The notes below the pieces were generated by a model. It did not search any database. It was not told where the DNA came from and worked only from the letters and a program-made list of their open reading frames with translations. Positions 1 to 8,074 of a DNA stretch of 64,000 nt are shown piece by piece. The DNA lies in the NCBI GenBank assembly GCA_904420175.1, contig CAJFUF010000029.1, positions 80,400 through 144,399 of the forward strand. The letters are read 5' to 3'. Position numbers and translations under genes: made by a program. Positions within the stretch are counted from its first letter, which is position 1; each line of letters begins with the position of its first letter. This DNA is from Candidatus Schneewindia gallinarum. GTDB taxonomy: Bacteria > Bacillota > Clostridia > Oscillospirales > Ruminococcaceae.

Positions 1-31
1 GCGCAGCAGGTGTTGCACCGTGTTCCGGGTG

Positions 32-60
32 TTGACAAATAGGATCAGCCGTGCTAAAAT
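32..60 (+). promoter_or_regulatory. Promoter of tRNA-Arg
   Basis: A perfect -35 box TTGACA (32-37) is separated by 17 bp from a -10 box TAAAAT (55-60). The tRNA gene begins 18 bp downstream. Confidence 0.85.
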
Positions 61-77
61 AGTTAGGCTGATGATAT

Positions 78-154
78 GCGCCGGTAGCTCAGCTGGATAG
101 AGTGACTGGCTACGAACCAGTAGGTCGGGGGTTCGAGTCCCTTCCGGCGCGCCA
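78..154 (+). tRNA. tRNA-Arg (ACG)
   Basis: The sequence folds as a complete cloverleaf. The acceptor stem GCGCCGG pairs with CCGGCGC, the anticodon stem is ACTGG/CCAGT with loop CTACGAA, the T-arm carries GGTTCGAGTCC, and CCA is encoded at 152-154. The anticodon is ACG, so after A34-to-inosine editing it would read CGU/CGC/CGA arginine codons. The gene stands alone with its own promoter and terminator. Confidence 0.97.
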
Positions 155-193
155 AGCCGAAGCAAAGTTCGCTTTGCTTCGGCTTCTTTTTTT
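155..193 (+). terminator. Intrinsic terminator of tRNA-Arg
   Basis: A 13-bp stem (155-167 with 172-184) closes a TTCG tetraloop and is followed by a T-rich tract, starting immediately after the CCA end. Confidence 0.93.
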
Positions 194-377
194 CTTCCGG
201 CAGAAAAAAGGCTCTCCCTGCCCTTTTCCCCCGTCTGCGAAGGGGCCGGGCGAAGGCCGCTGTCCCGGACGCAAAGGGGCGGAGCGGTTTTGGCCTGCCA
301 CCCACTTTTGCGGCTCTGTCCCCGGGGCCGCCTGGGATGTATTTTTTTGTTATTTTGCGCGCCCTGCCTGTAACCAC

Positions 378-407
378 TTGCATCTTCCGCCCTCTTTTCG
401 TTATAAT
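378..407 (+). promoter_or_regulatory. Promoter of the LysR-type regulator gene
   Basis: TTGCAT (378-383), an 18-bp spacer, then TATAAT (402-407), about 65 bp upstream of the regulator's GTG start. The stretch between the tRNA terminator and this promoter (194-377) holds nothing I recognise. Confidence 0.6.
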
Positions 408-473
408 TTTCTATGGAAGACAGTGGCCGTCCTGCGGCGCGAAGACAGGGATGGCCCAGAAAGGAGAGTGTGG

Positions 474-1409
474 GTGAACACTTTATTTTTCAGATACGCC
501 CTTGAGGTGGAGCGTACCCGCTCCATCACGCAGGCGGCGGAAAATTTTTTCATGGCGCAGCCAAACCTGAGCCGCGCAATCAAAGAGGTGGAGGACACCC
601 TGGGCTTCACAATTTTCGAGCGGACGTCCAAAGGCGTGGTTCCAACCAAAGAGGGGATCCTTTTCCTTGACTCCGCAAGGGAGATTGTCCGCCAGCTGGA
701 CAGGATGAAGCAGATTGCGGACGGTGCGGACGGGACCGTGCAGCGTTTCAGCGTCTCCATGCCGCGGGGCAGCTACATCTCTGCAGGGGTTACGGCGTTT
801 ATTGCGGGGCTTGACCAGTCCCGGGAAATCGACATGAATATTATGGAGACCAACTCCATACAGGCTGTGGGCTGTGTTGCGGAGGGAAGCTGCAACCTGG
901 GCATCATCCGCTATCAGACTTTTAACGAGCCGTACTTCGCCGATTACCTCAAGGAAAAGCACATGAAAAGCGAACTGATTTGGGAGTACGAATGCCTGGC
1001 GCTGATGTCGCGGACCAACCCGCTTGCCCGGAAGGAGACGCTGACGCTGGAGGATTTGAGAGACAGTGTGGAGCTGTCCCACGGGGATATGGCCGTGCCC
1101 TACATTGATGCGTCAAGGATGAGAAATGAGATGACCGGCATCACCAAGAAAAAAATATATATCTACGAGCGGGGCAACCAGTTTGAAATCCTGTGCGGCG
1201 TTCCCAACACCTTCATCTGGGTCTCCCCCGTGCCGGAGGAACTGCTGAAACGGCACGACCTGGCACAGCGCCGCTGCGCCTTCCCGGACAATAAATTCAG
1301 GGATCTTCTAATTTATCCGGAACACTATCAGTTTACCGATTTGGACATGCGTTTTGTTGAAAAACTGTACGAGGCAAAAACGCAGGTCTGTTACAGGGAA
1401 TATCGTTAA
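474..1409 (+). CDS. LysR-family transcriptional regulator
   Basis: A 311-aa protein with an N-terminal LysR winged helix-turn-helix (about residues 1-60; the ITQAAENFFMAQPNLSRAIKEVE region is the recognition unit) and a C-terminal LysR substrate-binding domain. I chose GTG 474 because AAGGAGAG lies 5 bp upstream; the frame stays open further upstream through the tRNA terminator, but that part does not resemble protein. It is codirectional with the downstream alcohol dehydrogenase, 335 bp away, and may activate it (inference). The effector is unknown. Confidence 0.9.
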   Translation: MNTLFFRYALEVERTRSITQAAENFFMAQPNLSRAIKEVEDTLGFTIFERTSKGVVPTKEGILFLDSAREIVRQLDRMKQIADGADGTVQRFSVSMPRGSYISAGVTAFIAGLDQSREIDMNIMETNSIQAVGCVAEGSCNLGIIRYQTFNEPYFADYLKEKHMKSELIWEYECLALMSRTNPLARKETLTLEDLRDSVELSHGDMAVPYIDASRMRNEMTGITKKKIYIYERGNQFEILCGVPNTFIWVSPVPEELLKRHDLAQRRCAFPDNKFRDLLIYPEHYQFTDLDMRFVEKLYEAKTQVCYREYR

Positions 1410-1744
1410 AAATATGTCGAAGTTTGCCGTAATATCGAATTTTATATAGCTGTGTAAAACTGCCGGCGGGCTATGCGTGGGATTTTTTACTGCCTGCAGC
1501 CCCCACGTCCGCCCCCATTTTCGGGGTTCCGCCGGAGCGGTTAGCGGTGCAAAACAGCAAAAGGCAGGCGTTTGCCCGCCTGGTGTTTACCTGCGGGCAG
1601 AGGGCGGGCGCATCCCCTTTGGCGCTGGGGCGGCAGTGTATCGGGGCATACAAAATCCATATTTCCTTTTTGATTGGGAAGGGCCTATAATAAAGCCAGA
1701 ACAAAGTTCCAGACCAATTTACATAGAGAAGGAGAGTATGCAAT
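1410..1744. other. 335-bp intergenic region before the first Fe-alcohol dehydrogenase
   Basis: No convincing gene. A TATAAT at 1686-1691 is a likely -10 box for the dehydrogenase, about 55 bp upstream of its start. No good -35 box stands 16-18 bp upstream of it, which fits a promoter that needs an activator such as the adjacent LysR protein (inference). A GC-rich stretch at 1575-1620 has imperfect inverted repeats but no clear terminator. Confidence 0.5.
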
Positions 1745-2962
1745 ATGGCACGTTTTACACTGCCGAGAGACATTTATCACGGGAAAGGCTCGCTGGAGGC
1801 GCTGAAGACGCTGGACGGCAAAAGAGCAATCGTCTGTGTGGGCGGCGGCTCCATGAAGCGTTTCGGCTTCCTTGACAAGGCGGTTTCCTACCTGAAAGAG
1901 GCCGGTATGGAGGTTGAGCTGTTCGAGGGGATCGAGTCCGACCCGTCTGTTGAGACCGTTATGAAGGGCGCTGCCGCTATGCAGAAATTCCAGCCCGACT
2001 GGATCGTGGCAATCGGCGGTGGTTCTCCCATCGACGCGGCCAAGGCAATGTGGATTAAGTATGAATATCCGGAGACCACCTTTGAGGATATGTGCAAGGT
2101 GTTCGGCCTGCCCAAGCTGCGCACGAAGGCCCGCTTCTGCGCTGTTTCCTCCACCTCCGGTACTGCGACTGAGGTGACTGCGTTCTCCATCATCACCGAT
2201 TATGAGAAGGGCATCAAATACCCCATCGCCGACTTTGAAATCACCCCGGATGTGGCCATCGTGGATCCCGAGCTGGCTGAGACCATGCCCAAGAAGCTGG
2301 TTGCCCACACCGGTATGGACGCCATGACCCATGCAGTTGAGGCATATGTCTCCACCGCAAACTGCGACTACACCGATCCGCTTGCACTGCATGCCATCAA
2401 GATGATTGAAAACGACCTTGTTGACTCCTACAACGGCGACATGGACGCCCGCGACAGGATGCACAATGCCCAGTGCCTGGCCGGTATGGCGTTCTCCAAC
2501 GCGCTGCTCGGCATCGTCCATTCCATGGCACACAAGACCGGTGCCGCATTTGCCGACTACGGCGCGCACATCATCCACGGTGCGGCAAACGCCATGTACC
2601 TGCCCAAGGTCATCGCGTTCAACGCAAAGGATGAGACTGCGAAGAAGCGCTACGGCGTTATCGCGGACTTCATGGGCCTCGGCGGCAGCAACGATGACGA
2701 GAAGGTCAAACTGCTCATCGAGTACCTGCGCGGTATGAACGATAAGCTCAACATCCCCCACTGCATCAAGAATTACGGCGCGGACAGCTATCCCACCGAG
2801 AACGGCTTCGTTCCGGAGGAGGTCTTCCTGGAGAGACTGCCTGAGATTGCAAAGAACGCCATCGGCGACGCCTGCACGGGCTCCAACCCCCGTCAGCCCA
2901 GCCAGGAGGAGATGGAGAAGCTTCTCAAGTGCTGCTACTACGACACGGAAGTGGACTTCTAA
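1745..2962 (+). CDS. Iron-containing alcohol dehydrogenase (type III ADH)
   Basis: A 405-aa cytoplasmic NAD(P)-dependent alcohol/aldehyde oxidoreductase of the group III metal-dependent family. The nucleotide-binding GGGS segments are near residues 35-40 and 92-97. The metal ligands are readable as the Asp and His of GMDAMTHAVEAY, the first His of HSMAHK, and the His of HGAANA. The start is supported by GGAGAG 8 bp upstream. Closest family resemblance is to the ethanol/butanol dehydrogenase (AdhE C-terminal-like) group, so it probably disposes of NADH as alcohol in fermentation. Exact substrate cannot be told from sequence. Confidence 0.93.
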   Translation: MARFTLPRDIYHGKGSLEALKTLDGKRAIVCVGGGSMKRFGFLDKAVSYLKEAGMEVELFEGIESDPSVETVMKGAAAMQKFQPDWIVAIGGGSPIDAAKAMWIKYEYPETTFEDMCKVFGLPKLRTKARFCAVSSTSGTATEVTAFSIITDYEKGIKYPIADFEITPDVAIVDPELAETMPKKLVAHTGMDAMTHAVEAYVSTANCDYTDPLALHAIKMIENDLVDSYNGDMDARDRMHNAQCLAGMAFSNALLGIVHSMAHKTGAAFADYGAHIIHGAANAMYLPKVIAFNAKDETAKKRYGVIADFMGLGGSNDDEKVKLLIEYLRGMNDKLNIPHCIKNYGADSYPTENGFVPEEVFLERLPEIAKNAIGDACTGSNPRQPSQEEMEKLLKCCYYDTEVDF

Positions 2963-2979
2963 TTCAACTTATAAAAAAC

Positions 2980-3021
2980 ACGGCTGCCGCGTACCGCTTT
3001 GGCGCGGCAGTCCGTTTTTTT
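2980..3021 (+). terminator. Terminator between ADH and the Nudix gene
   Basis: Stem 2980-2991 pairs with 3003-3015 (one bulged T), followed by a run of T at 3015-3021. The T-tract directly abuts the Shine-Dalgarno GGAGG of the next gene, so the Nudix gene is probably expressed by partial read-through. Confidence 0.8.
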
Positions 3022-3034
3022 GGAGGCGGTTTCA

Positions 3035-3649
3035 TTGGAATTAAGGGATAAAAACGGACTGACGGAACAGGAATTTCTTGCGGCCTACCGGCCCGGCAAG
3101 TACGAGCGGCCGTCGCTGACGGCAGACATCGCCGTATTTATTGTGGAACAGGAGCGGCTTCGCCTGCTGCTGGTGAAGCGGGGCGGCCATCCCTATCTCG
3201 GGTGTTGGGCGCTGCCCGGCGGCTTCGCCAAAAAGGACGAGTCGGTGGACGAAACGGCCGCCCGGGAGCTGGAGGAGGAGACGGGCCTTGCGGGCCTTCC
3301 CCTCGCGCAGGTGGGCCTGTTCAGCAAGCCGGGCAGGGACCCGCGCATGTGGGTTGCATCGGAGGCATTTGTCTCCGTCATCCCGCCGGAGCGGATACAG
3401 GAAACCCGCGCCGGGGACGATGCTGCGGACGCCAGGTGGTTTGATGTGGAACGAAGGCAGGAAAACAACCGGATTACCCTGCTGTTCTCCTCCGGAGATG
3501 TTTCTTTCCAGGCAGAACTGCAGCGGAAGGCCGCCCTGCCGGGCGCCTATCCTTCCACTGCGGCCTATACCGTGACGGCGGGCGGGGGCCTGGCCTTTGA
3601 CCACGGGGAGATTATCGCCGCAGCCATGGACAAAATCGGATTACTATGA
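3035..3649 (+). CDS. Nudix hydrolase
   Basis: A 204-aa protein that hydrolyses a nucleoside diphosphate linked to another moiety. A complete Nudix box (G-x5-E-x7-RELEEETGL) lies at about residues 63-85. I chose TTG 3035 because GGAGG sits 8 bp upstream. The C-terminal part has no recognisable winged helix, so it is not an NrtR-type regulator. ADP-ribose or another dinucleotide is a plausible substrate (family inference). It lies 12 bp before nfnA and may be cotranscribed with nfnAB. Confidence 0.85.
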   Translation: MELRDKNGLTEQEFLAAYRPGKYERPSLTADIAVFIVEQERLRLLLVKRGGHPYLGCWALPGGFAKKDESVDETAARELEEETGLAGLPLAQVGLFSKPGRDPRMWVASEAFVSVIPPERIQETRAGDDAADARWFDVERRQENNRITLLFSSGDVSFQAELQRKAALPGAYPSTAAYTVTAGGGLAFDHGEIIAAAMDKIGLL

Positions 3650-3661
3650 GGGGGTAAACCC

Positions 3662-4525
3662 ATGTATAAAATTGTTAAGAAAAAATCGCTGAACCCGACA
3701 GTGACCTTGATGGAGATTGAGGCGCCCTTTGTGGCGGCCAAGGCAGAGCCCGGCCAGTTCATCATCCTGCGGGTGGACGAGAACGGCGAGAGGATCCCGC
3801 TGACGGTTGCGGGATACGACCGGGAGAAGGGCACAGTGACCATCATCTTCCAGATCGTGGGCGCCACCACGGAGAAGCTGAACCACAAGCAGGAGGGCGA
3901 CTGCCTTCAGGACTTTGCCGGGCCGCTTGGCGTGGCAACGGAGGTGGACAACCTGCACAAGGTCTGCATCGTGGGCGGCGGCGTCGGCTGCGCCATCGCC
4001 CTGCCCATCGCGCAGAAACTGCATGCCATGGGGTGTGAGGTGACCTCCATCATCGGCTTCCGTTCCAAGGACCTGCTGATTCTGGAGGAGGAGTTTCAGG
4101 TGGCCTCCAAGGAGCTTCATGTCATGACGGATGACGGCTCCTACGGCAGGAAGGGCAACGTGTGTGTGCCCCTGCAGGAGCTGTTGGACAAGGGCGAGCA
4201 GTTTGACGAGGTGATCGCCATCGGCCCGCTGATTATGATGAAGTTTGTGGTGGAGACGGTGCGGCCCACCGGCATCCCCTGCAAGGTGTCCATGAACCCC
4301 ATCATGATTGACGGCACGGGCATGTGCGGCGGCTGCCGGCTGACCTTAAACCGCAATGGGGAAAAGGTGACCAAGTTTGCCTGCGTGGACGGGCCTGATT
4401 TCGACGGATATGAGGTGGACTTTGACGAGGCCATGTCCCGCTCTGCCATGTACCGGGATTTTGAACGCCATGCGTATGAGGAAACCTGCAACCTGTTCCG
4501 AAAGGAGAGCGGTAAGAATGCCTAA
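3662..4525 (+). CDS. nfnA: NfnA-like ferredoxin-NADP reductase, FAD/NAD and [2Fe-2S] subunit
   Basis: A 287-aa protein of the ferredoxin-NADP reductase / dihydroorotate dehydrogenase electron-transfer superfamily. The N-terminal flavin barrel carries the RIPLTVAGYD motif (about residues 36-45), followed by an NAD-binding segment with GGGVGCAIALP (about 104-114). A C-terminal [2Fe-2S] site is CGGCR with flanking cysteines (about 221-240). It is the small subunit of NADH-dependent reduced ferredoxin:NADP+ oxidoreductase, an electron-bifurcating complex. The next gene, overlapping by 8 bp, encodes its partner. Confidence 0.9.
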   Translation: MYKIVKKKSLNPTVTLMEIEAPFVAAKAEPGQFIILRVDENGERIPLTVAGYDREKGTVTIIFQIVGATTEKLNHKQEGDCLQDFAGPLGVATEVDNLHKVCIVGGGVGCAIALPIAQKLHAMGCEVTSIIGFRSKDLLILEEEFQVASKELHVMTDDGSYGRKGNVCVPLQELLDKGEQFDEVIAIGPLIMMKFVVETVRPTGIPCKVSMNPIMIDGTGMCGGCRLTLNRNGEKVTKFACVDGPDFDGYEVDFDEAMSRSAMYRDFERHAYEETCNLFRKESGKNA

Positions 4526-5948
4526 CATCAACATGTCCCCCAAAAAGAACCCCATGCCCTCCCAGGCGCCGGAGGTTCGCGCGCACAATTTCCTGGAGGT
4601 GGCCACAGGCTACACCGAGGAGATGGCCATTGACGAGGCCCTGCGCTGCCTGTCCTGCAAAAACATGCCCTGTGTGGCCGGCTGCCCGGTCAACATCCAC
4701 ATCCCGGAGTTTATTGCAAAAATAAAAGAAGGGGATTTTGAGGGGGCCTATCAGGTCATCAGCGTCTCCTCCAGCCTTCCGGCCGTCTGCGGCCGCGTCT
4801 GCCCGCAGGAGACCCAGTGTGAGTGCAAATGCGTCAGAGGTATTAAGGGCGAGCCGGTGGGCATCGGCCGTCTGGAGCGGTTTGTGGCCGACTGGCACAA
4901 TGCCCACAGCACCGAGAAGCCGGTAACGGCGCCCTCCAACGGCCACAAGGTTGCGGTGGTGGGCTCCGGCCCGTCCGGCCTGACCTGTGCAGGCGACCTT
5001 GCCAAGAAGGGATACAAGGTCACCGTGTTTGAGGCGCTGCATACGGCGGGCGGCGTGCTGGTTTACGGCATCCCGGAATTCCGTCTGCCCAAGTCCATTG
5101 TTCAGAAGGAGGTTGACAACCTCACCGCCATGGGTGTGGACATCGAGACCAACATGATTATCGGCAAGACCCTGACCATTGACGAGCTGTTTGACAAGGG
5201 CTATGAAGCGGTGTTCATCGGTTCCGGCGCAGGCCTGCCCAACTTTATGAATATCCCCGGCGAATCGCTGAAGGGCGTCTACTCCGCCAATGAGTTTTTA
5301 ACAAGAAGCAACCTGATGAAGGCCTATGAGGAGGACCCGGTCACCCCCATTATGAAGGGCGGCAAGGTGGCCGTTGTGGGCGGCGGCAATGTGGCCATGG
5401 ACGCGGCCAGAACCGCCCTGCGCCTTGGCGCTGAAAAGGTGTACATTGTCTACCGCCGCTCCATGGAGGAGCTCCCCGCCAGAAAAGAGGAGGTGGAGCA
5501 CGCCATGGAGGAGGGCATCGACTTCCGGCTGCTGAACAACCCGGTAGAGATTTTGGGGTACGAAAACCCGGAGGACAAGCGCGACCCGAAAAACGGCTTT
5601 GTCACCGGTATGAAATGTATCAAAATGGAACTGGGCGAGCCGGATGAGAACGGCCGCCGCCGGCCGGTGCCCATCCCCGGCAGTGAGTTTGTGCTGGATG
5701 TGGACACGGTGGTTATGGCCATCGGCACCTCCCCCAACCCGCTGATTAAGTCCACCACCAAGGGACTGGAGGTCAACCGCAGGGGCGGTATTATCGTGGA
5801 GGAGGAGACCGGCGCCACCACGAGAGAAGGCGTGTATGCAGGCGGCGACGCCGTCACCGGCGCTGCCACCGTTATTTCCGCCATGGGGGCCGGCAAGCTG
5901 GCCGCAAAGGCAATTGACGACTACCTGAACGGGAAAAAGGAACAATAA
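4518..5948 (+). CDS. nfnB: NfnB-like NADPH-dependent glutamate synthase small-subunit homologue
   Basis: A 476-aa flavoprotein related to GltD. The N-terminal Fe-S domain has cysteine motifs CLSCKNMPCVAGCP and CGRVCPQETQCECKC, followed by two Rossmann folds with GSGPSGLTCAGDLA (FAD) and GGGNVAMDAARTALRLGA (NADPH) and an ATREGVYAGGD motif near the end. ATG 4518 follows AAAGGAGAG and overlaps nfnA by 8 bp. Known role: the L-FAD in NfnB bifurcates electrons from NADPH to ferredoxin and NAD+ (or the reverse), balancing NADPH in anaerobes. No gltA-type glutamate synthase large subunit is present, which favours the Nfn assignment. Confidence 0.9.
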   Translation: MPNINMSPKKNPMPSQAPEVRAHNFLEVATGYTEEMAIDEALRCLSCKNMPCVAGCPVNIHIPEFIAKIKEGDFEGAYQVISVSSSLPAVCGRVCPQETQCECKCVRGIKGEPVGIGRLERFVADWHNAHSTEKPVTAPSNGHKVAVVGSGPSGLTCAGDLAKKGYKVTVFEALHTAGGVLVYGIPEFRLPKSIVQKEVDNLTAMGVDIETNMIIGKTLTIDELFDKGYEAVFIGSGAGLPNFMNIPGESLKGVYSANEFLTRSNLMKAYEEDPVTPIMKGGKVAVVGGGNVAMDAARTALRLGAEKVYIVYRRSMEELPARKEEVEHAMEEGIDFRLLNNPVEILGYENPEDKRDPKNGFVTGMKCIKMELGEPDENGRRRPVPIPGSEFVLDVDTVVMAIGTSPNPLIKSTTKGLEVNRRGGIIVEEETGATTREGVYAGGDAVTGAATVISAMGAGKLAAKAIDDYLNGKKEQ

Positions 5949-5990
5949 AAAAACGGCCGCACCGTTTTTTCGGTGCGGCCGTTCTTTTTT
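5947..5990. terminator. Bidirectional terminator between nfnB and the second ADH
   Basis: A perfect 13-bp stem (5952-5964 with 5971-5983) has T-runs on both strands and separates two convergent genes. Confidence 0.92.
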
Positions 5991-7107
5991 ATTTCATCAG
6001 GTTAAGAAAAATTTCCGTCAGCTGGGGCTGTGTCATGCCGCCGGGGGTGTTGCCGATGTACCTGGCCCCCATGGCCGCCTGCACCAGTTCCGGAACCTGA
6101 TCCGGCGTCCCGCCGAGCTCCTTCAGGGTACGCGGGCAGCCCACGCTGTCAAGCAGCGCCTCAATACGGGACGTCAGCGCGGCCGCGTCGGGAAGATCGC
6201 AGTAACGGCACAGGTTTGCCACGCGTTCCGGCCGGTGGATGGCCGCCAGACGGACGGTCTCCGGCAGGAAGATGGCACAGGCGAAGCCGTGCTCCAGATG
6301 GTAGTGGGTGGTAACGGGATAGCCCGCCGCATGGCCGAGGCAGATTTCCGCCTGGGAGGATGCATGGCTGGCCACCAGGGAGGCAATGCACATCTGCTCC
6401 CTGGCGTAGGTATCCCCCCCGTTCTTCACAACCTGTTCCAGGTTGTCCAGCACCAGCCGGATGGCAACCAGCGCCATGCCGTCGCTCTGCGGGGTGTCCA
6501 CCTGCCCCAAATAGCTTTCCATGGCGTGGGTCAGCGCATCCAGCCCGGTGGCCGCCGTCCCCCGCGGAGGAACGGAGTAGGTCAGCTCCGGATCCACGAT
6601 GGCCAGCACAGGATAGAAAAAGGGCGTCACAATACCGGTTTTCAGCGCACCGTTCTGGAAGGCGAAAACCCCGGCAAAGGTCACTTCACTGCCGGTTCCC
6701 GCTGTGGTAGGAATGCAGATGATAGGCAGTCCCGGTTTTTGGAAGGTGCGGGTCCCGCCGCGGCGGTAGTCGTCCAGCTCACCGCCGTTTGTGGCAATAC
6801 ACGCAGCGCCCTTCGCCACGTCCATGGGGCTTCCGCCGCCAAAACCGATGACCGCGCTGGCCCCAAACTCCACCGCCAGCTTTGCCGCCCGGTTGACGGA
6901 GCAATCGGACGGGTTGGGCTCGACATCGGAAAAGACTGCAATCTCACGCCCGGGCAGCAGCGCCCGCAGTTTGTCCACAAAGCCAAGCTTTTCCATGGTA
7001 GCGTCCGTCACCACAAGAATTTTGCCGGAAGGAAGGTGCTCCGGCAGCTCCTTCAGCCGCCCTGCCCCGAACAGCACCCGTGTGGGGGAATAGAAATTAA
7101 AATTCAT
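5989..7107 (-). CDS. Iron-containing alcohol dehydrogenase, second paralogue
   Basis: A 372-aa group III metal-dependent alcohol dehydrogenase. It carries the cofactor segment FGGGSPMDVAKGAA, TTAGTGSEVT, the metal-binding Asp/His of GLDALTHAMESY, and further His ligands in GHAAGYPVTTHYHLEHG. AAAGGGG lies 8 bp before the ATG. It is clearly divergent from the other two Fe-ADHs in the window, with more resemblance to FucO/1,3-propanediol dehydrogenase-type enzymes. Substrate unknown. Confidence 0.92.
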   Translation of the reverse strand: MNFNFYSPTRVLFGAGRLKELPEHLPSGKILVVTDATMEKLGFVDKLRALLPGREIAVFSDVEPNPSDCSVNRAAKLAVEFGASAVIGFGGGSPMDVAKGAACIATNGGELDDYRRGGTRTFQKPGLPIICIPTTAGTGSEVTFAGVFAFQNGALKTGIVTPFFYPVLAIVDPELTYSVPPRGTAATGLDALTHAMESYLGQVDTPQSDGMALVAIRLVLDNLEQVVKNGGDTYAREQMCIASLVASHASSQAEICLGHAAGYPVTTHYHLEHGFACAIFLPETVRLAAIHRPERVANLCRYCDLPDAAALTSRIEALLDSVGCPRTLKELGGTPDQVPELVQAAMGARYIGNTPGGMTQPQLTEIFLNLMK

Positions 7108-7158
7108 GGTTTACACAACCCCTTTCTGCCGGATTGGCCGCAGCCGCCCTCCGGTCTT

Positions 7159-7190
7159 ATAATCATATTATAACATATTATAACGCGAAG
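7159..7190 (-). promoter_or_regulatory. AT-rich tandem TATAAT repeat upstream of the second ADH
   Basis: A 10-bp direct repeat, ATATTATAAC, occurs twice at 7165-7184 and is followed on the minus strand by a third imperfect copy. Each unit provides a TATAAT on the minus strand, 50-75 bp before the ADH start. I see no clear -35 box, so the exact promoter is uncertain. Confidence 0.5.
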
Positions 7191-7233
7191 CGGAGCCGCG
7201 GGAAAGGAGATTCTGTACGGTAAGGGGGAAAAA

Positions 7234-7809
7234 CTAAGAACGGGGCTGTATCTGGCGGGCGCTGCGTCTGTCGATGTCCAGCACAATCCGGCCCACAAAC
7301 AAAAGCATCAGCACCTCCAGTGGAAGAATCAGCAGGTTTTTGCCGATTCGCAGCGGCAGGGTGGCCAGCTGGAAGCTCTGCCCGTAGTACAGGTACAGCC
7401 ACACGCTGTTCAGGCCGATGTTTAACACGGTGTTAATCACCAGTTTGGCGGCAAGAGCCCGGTACCAGCGCAGCGGTTTTTTGTACAGCGCCATGCCCCA
7501 GATGAGGCCCGCCAGCACCGCCGTCAGGGTGAAGCCAGGGAAATAGGCCCCGCCGCCGTTGTTGACAAGCCAGCCCAACAGGTCGGTGGCGGCGCCTGCC
7601 GTCATCGCCACCACCGGGCCGAACAGCATCCCCACCATGGCGCTGGTCAGGAAGCCAAAGCCAATCCGCAGCTGCGGCGTCAGCTGGATGCGGATGTTCA
7701 GCAGATCCAGTGTGATATTGATGGCAATAAGTACGGCGGTAACAGCCAGTGCCCGGGGGGAGCGGAATTCCTCTGCGGAGCAGACAAACTGCTCCTTCAA
7801 ATTTTTCAT
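7234..7809 (-). CDS. folT: Folate ECF transporter S component
   Basis: A 191-aa integral membrane protein with about six hydrophobic segments. It carries the FolT-like stretch NIRIQLTPQLRIGFGF followed by VGMLFGPVVAM and a GxAxDLLGWL segment. It is the substrate-binding unit of an energy-coupling-factor transporter for folates; the shared EcfA/A'/T module is not in this window. ATG 7809 is preceded by AGAAGGAGG. The open frame extends upstream through the riboswitch, but that is not coding. Its riboswitch independently supports the folate assignment. Confidence 0.92.
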   Translation of the reverse strand: MKNLKEQFVCSAEEFRSPRALAVTAVLIAINITLDLLNIRIQLTPQLRIGFGFLTSAMVGMLFGPVVAMTAGAATDLLGWLVNNGGGAYFPGFTLTAVLAGLIWGMALYKKPLRWYRALAAKLVINTVLNIGLNSVWLYLYYGQSFQLATLPLRIGKNLLILPLEVLMLLFVGRIVLDIDRRSARQIQPRS

Positions 7810-7816
7810 AAAAATA

Positions 7817-7850
7817 CCTCCTTCTGTGCCGGATGCCGCACAAAAGGAGG
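7817..7850 (-). promoter_or_regulatory. Shine-Dalgarno-sequestering hairpin of folT
   Basis: The folT Shine-Dalgarno region (7817-7829) pairs over 13 bp, with one G-U, with 7838-7850. This buries the ribosome-binding site and makes a probable translational expression platform for the riboswitch just upstream. Confidence 0.8.
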
Positions 7851-7916
7851 TGAAATTTTGAGAACGTGCCCCGGTGTATGCAGGGGCGCGCCTCTGCCTG
7901 CACACACTTCGTTTAT

Positions 7917-8020
7917 GCAGCAGCGGGATGCAAAATCCACACCGCGAAACAGGGTTTCTTCGTCCGGTCCGCAACTCCCCGTCGGACCGACACTTGACGC
8001 GTGGATTTTTACTCTGCACT
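7917..8020 (-). ncRNA. Tetrahydrofolate (THF-I) riboswitch
   Basis: Read on the minus strand, the leader contains the conserved THF-riboswitch blocks in order: GAGUAaA..., CGCGUCAAGUG, a variable stem (GGUCC.../GGACC), GGGGAGUUG, ACGAA, a short stem, CGCGGUG, then UUGCAUCC and a closing GCUGC that pairs with the starting GCAG. These match the known THF aptamer as I remember it, and the gene downstream is folT, the classic target. A covariance-model search would settle it. Confidence 0.88.
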
Positions 8021-8024
8021 GTCT

Positions 8025-8053
8025 ATTATAGGCCATTTCCCGCTGGAAAACAA
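8025..8053 (-). promoter_or_regulatory. Promoter of the folT riboswitch transcript
   Basis: On the minus strand TTGTTT (8048-8053), a 17-bp spacer and TATAAT (8025-8030). Transcription would start a few bases before the aptamer. Confidence 0.75.
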
Positions 8054-8074
8054 GGGAGGAAATATTCCGGGCCG

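Noticed and set aside
102..473. N-terminal extension of the LysR frame through the tRNA and its terminator
   Set aside because: The translation is low-complexity and overlaps the tRNA; a GTG with a strong ribosome-binding site exists at 474 and starts the normal LysR helix-turn-helix.
1685..2761. Long minus-strand frame opposite the first Fe-ADH
   Set aside because: It is a high-GC antisense shadow of a confidently identified gene. Similar long shadows opposite nfnB, hydA, pckG and hydF were left out for the same reason.
3662..3690. TTGTTAA at the start of nfnA as a Rex half-site
   Set aside because: There is no matching second half-site at the required spacing, and it lies inside coding sequence.
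7810..8019. Coding extension of folT upstream of ATG 7809
   Set aside because: The stretch is the THF aptamer and the SD-masking hairpin; the peptide has no folT-like sequence.
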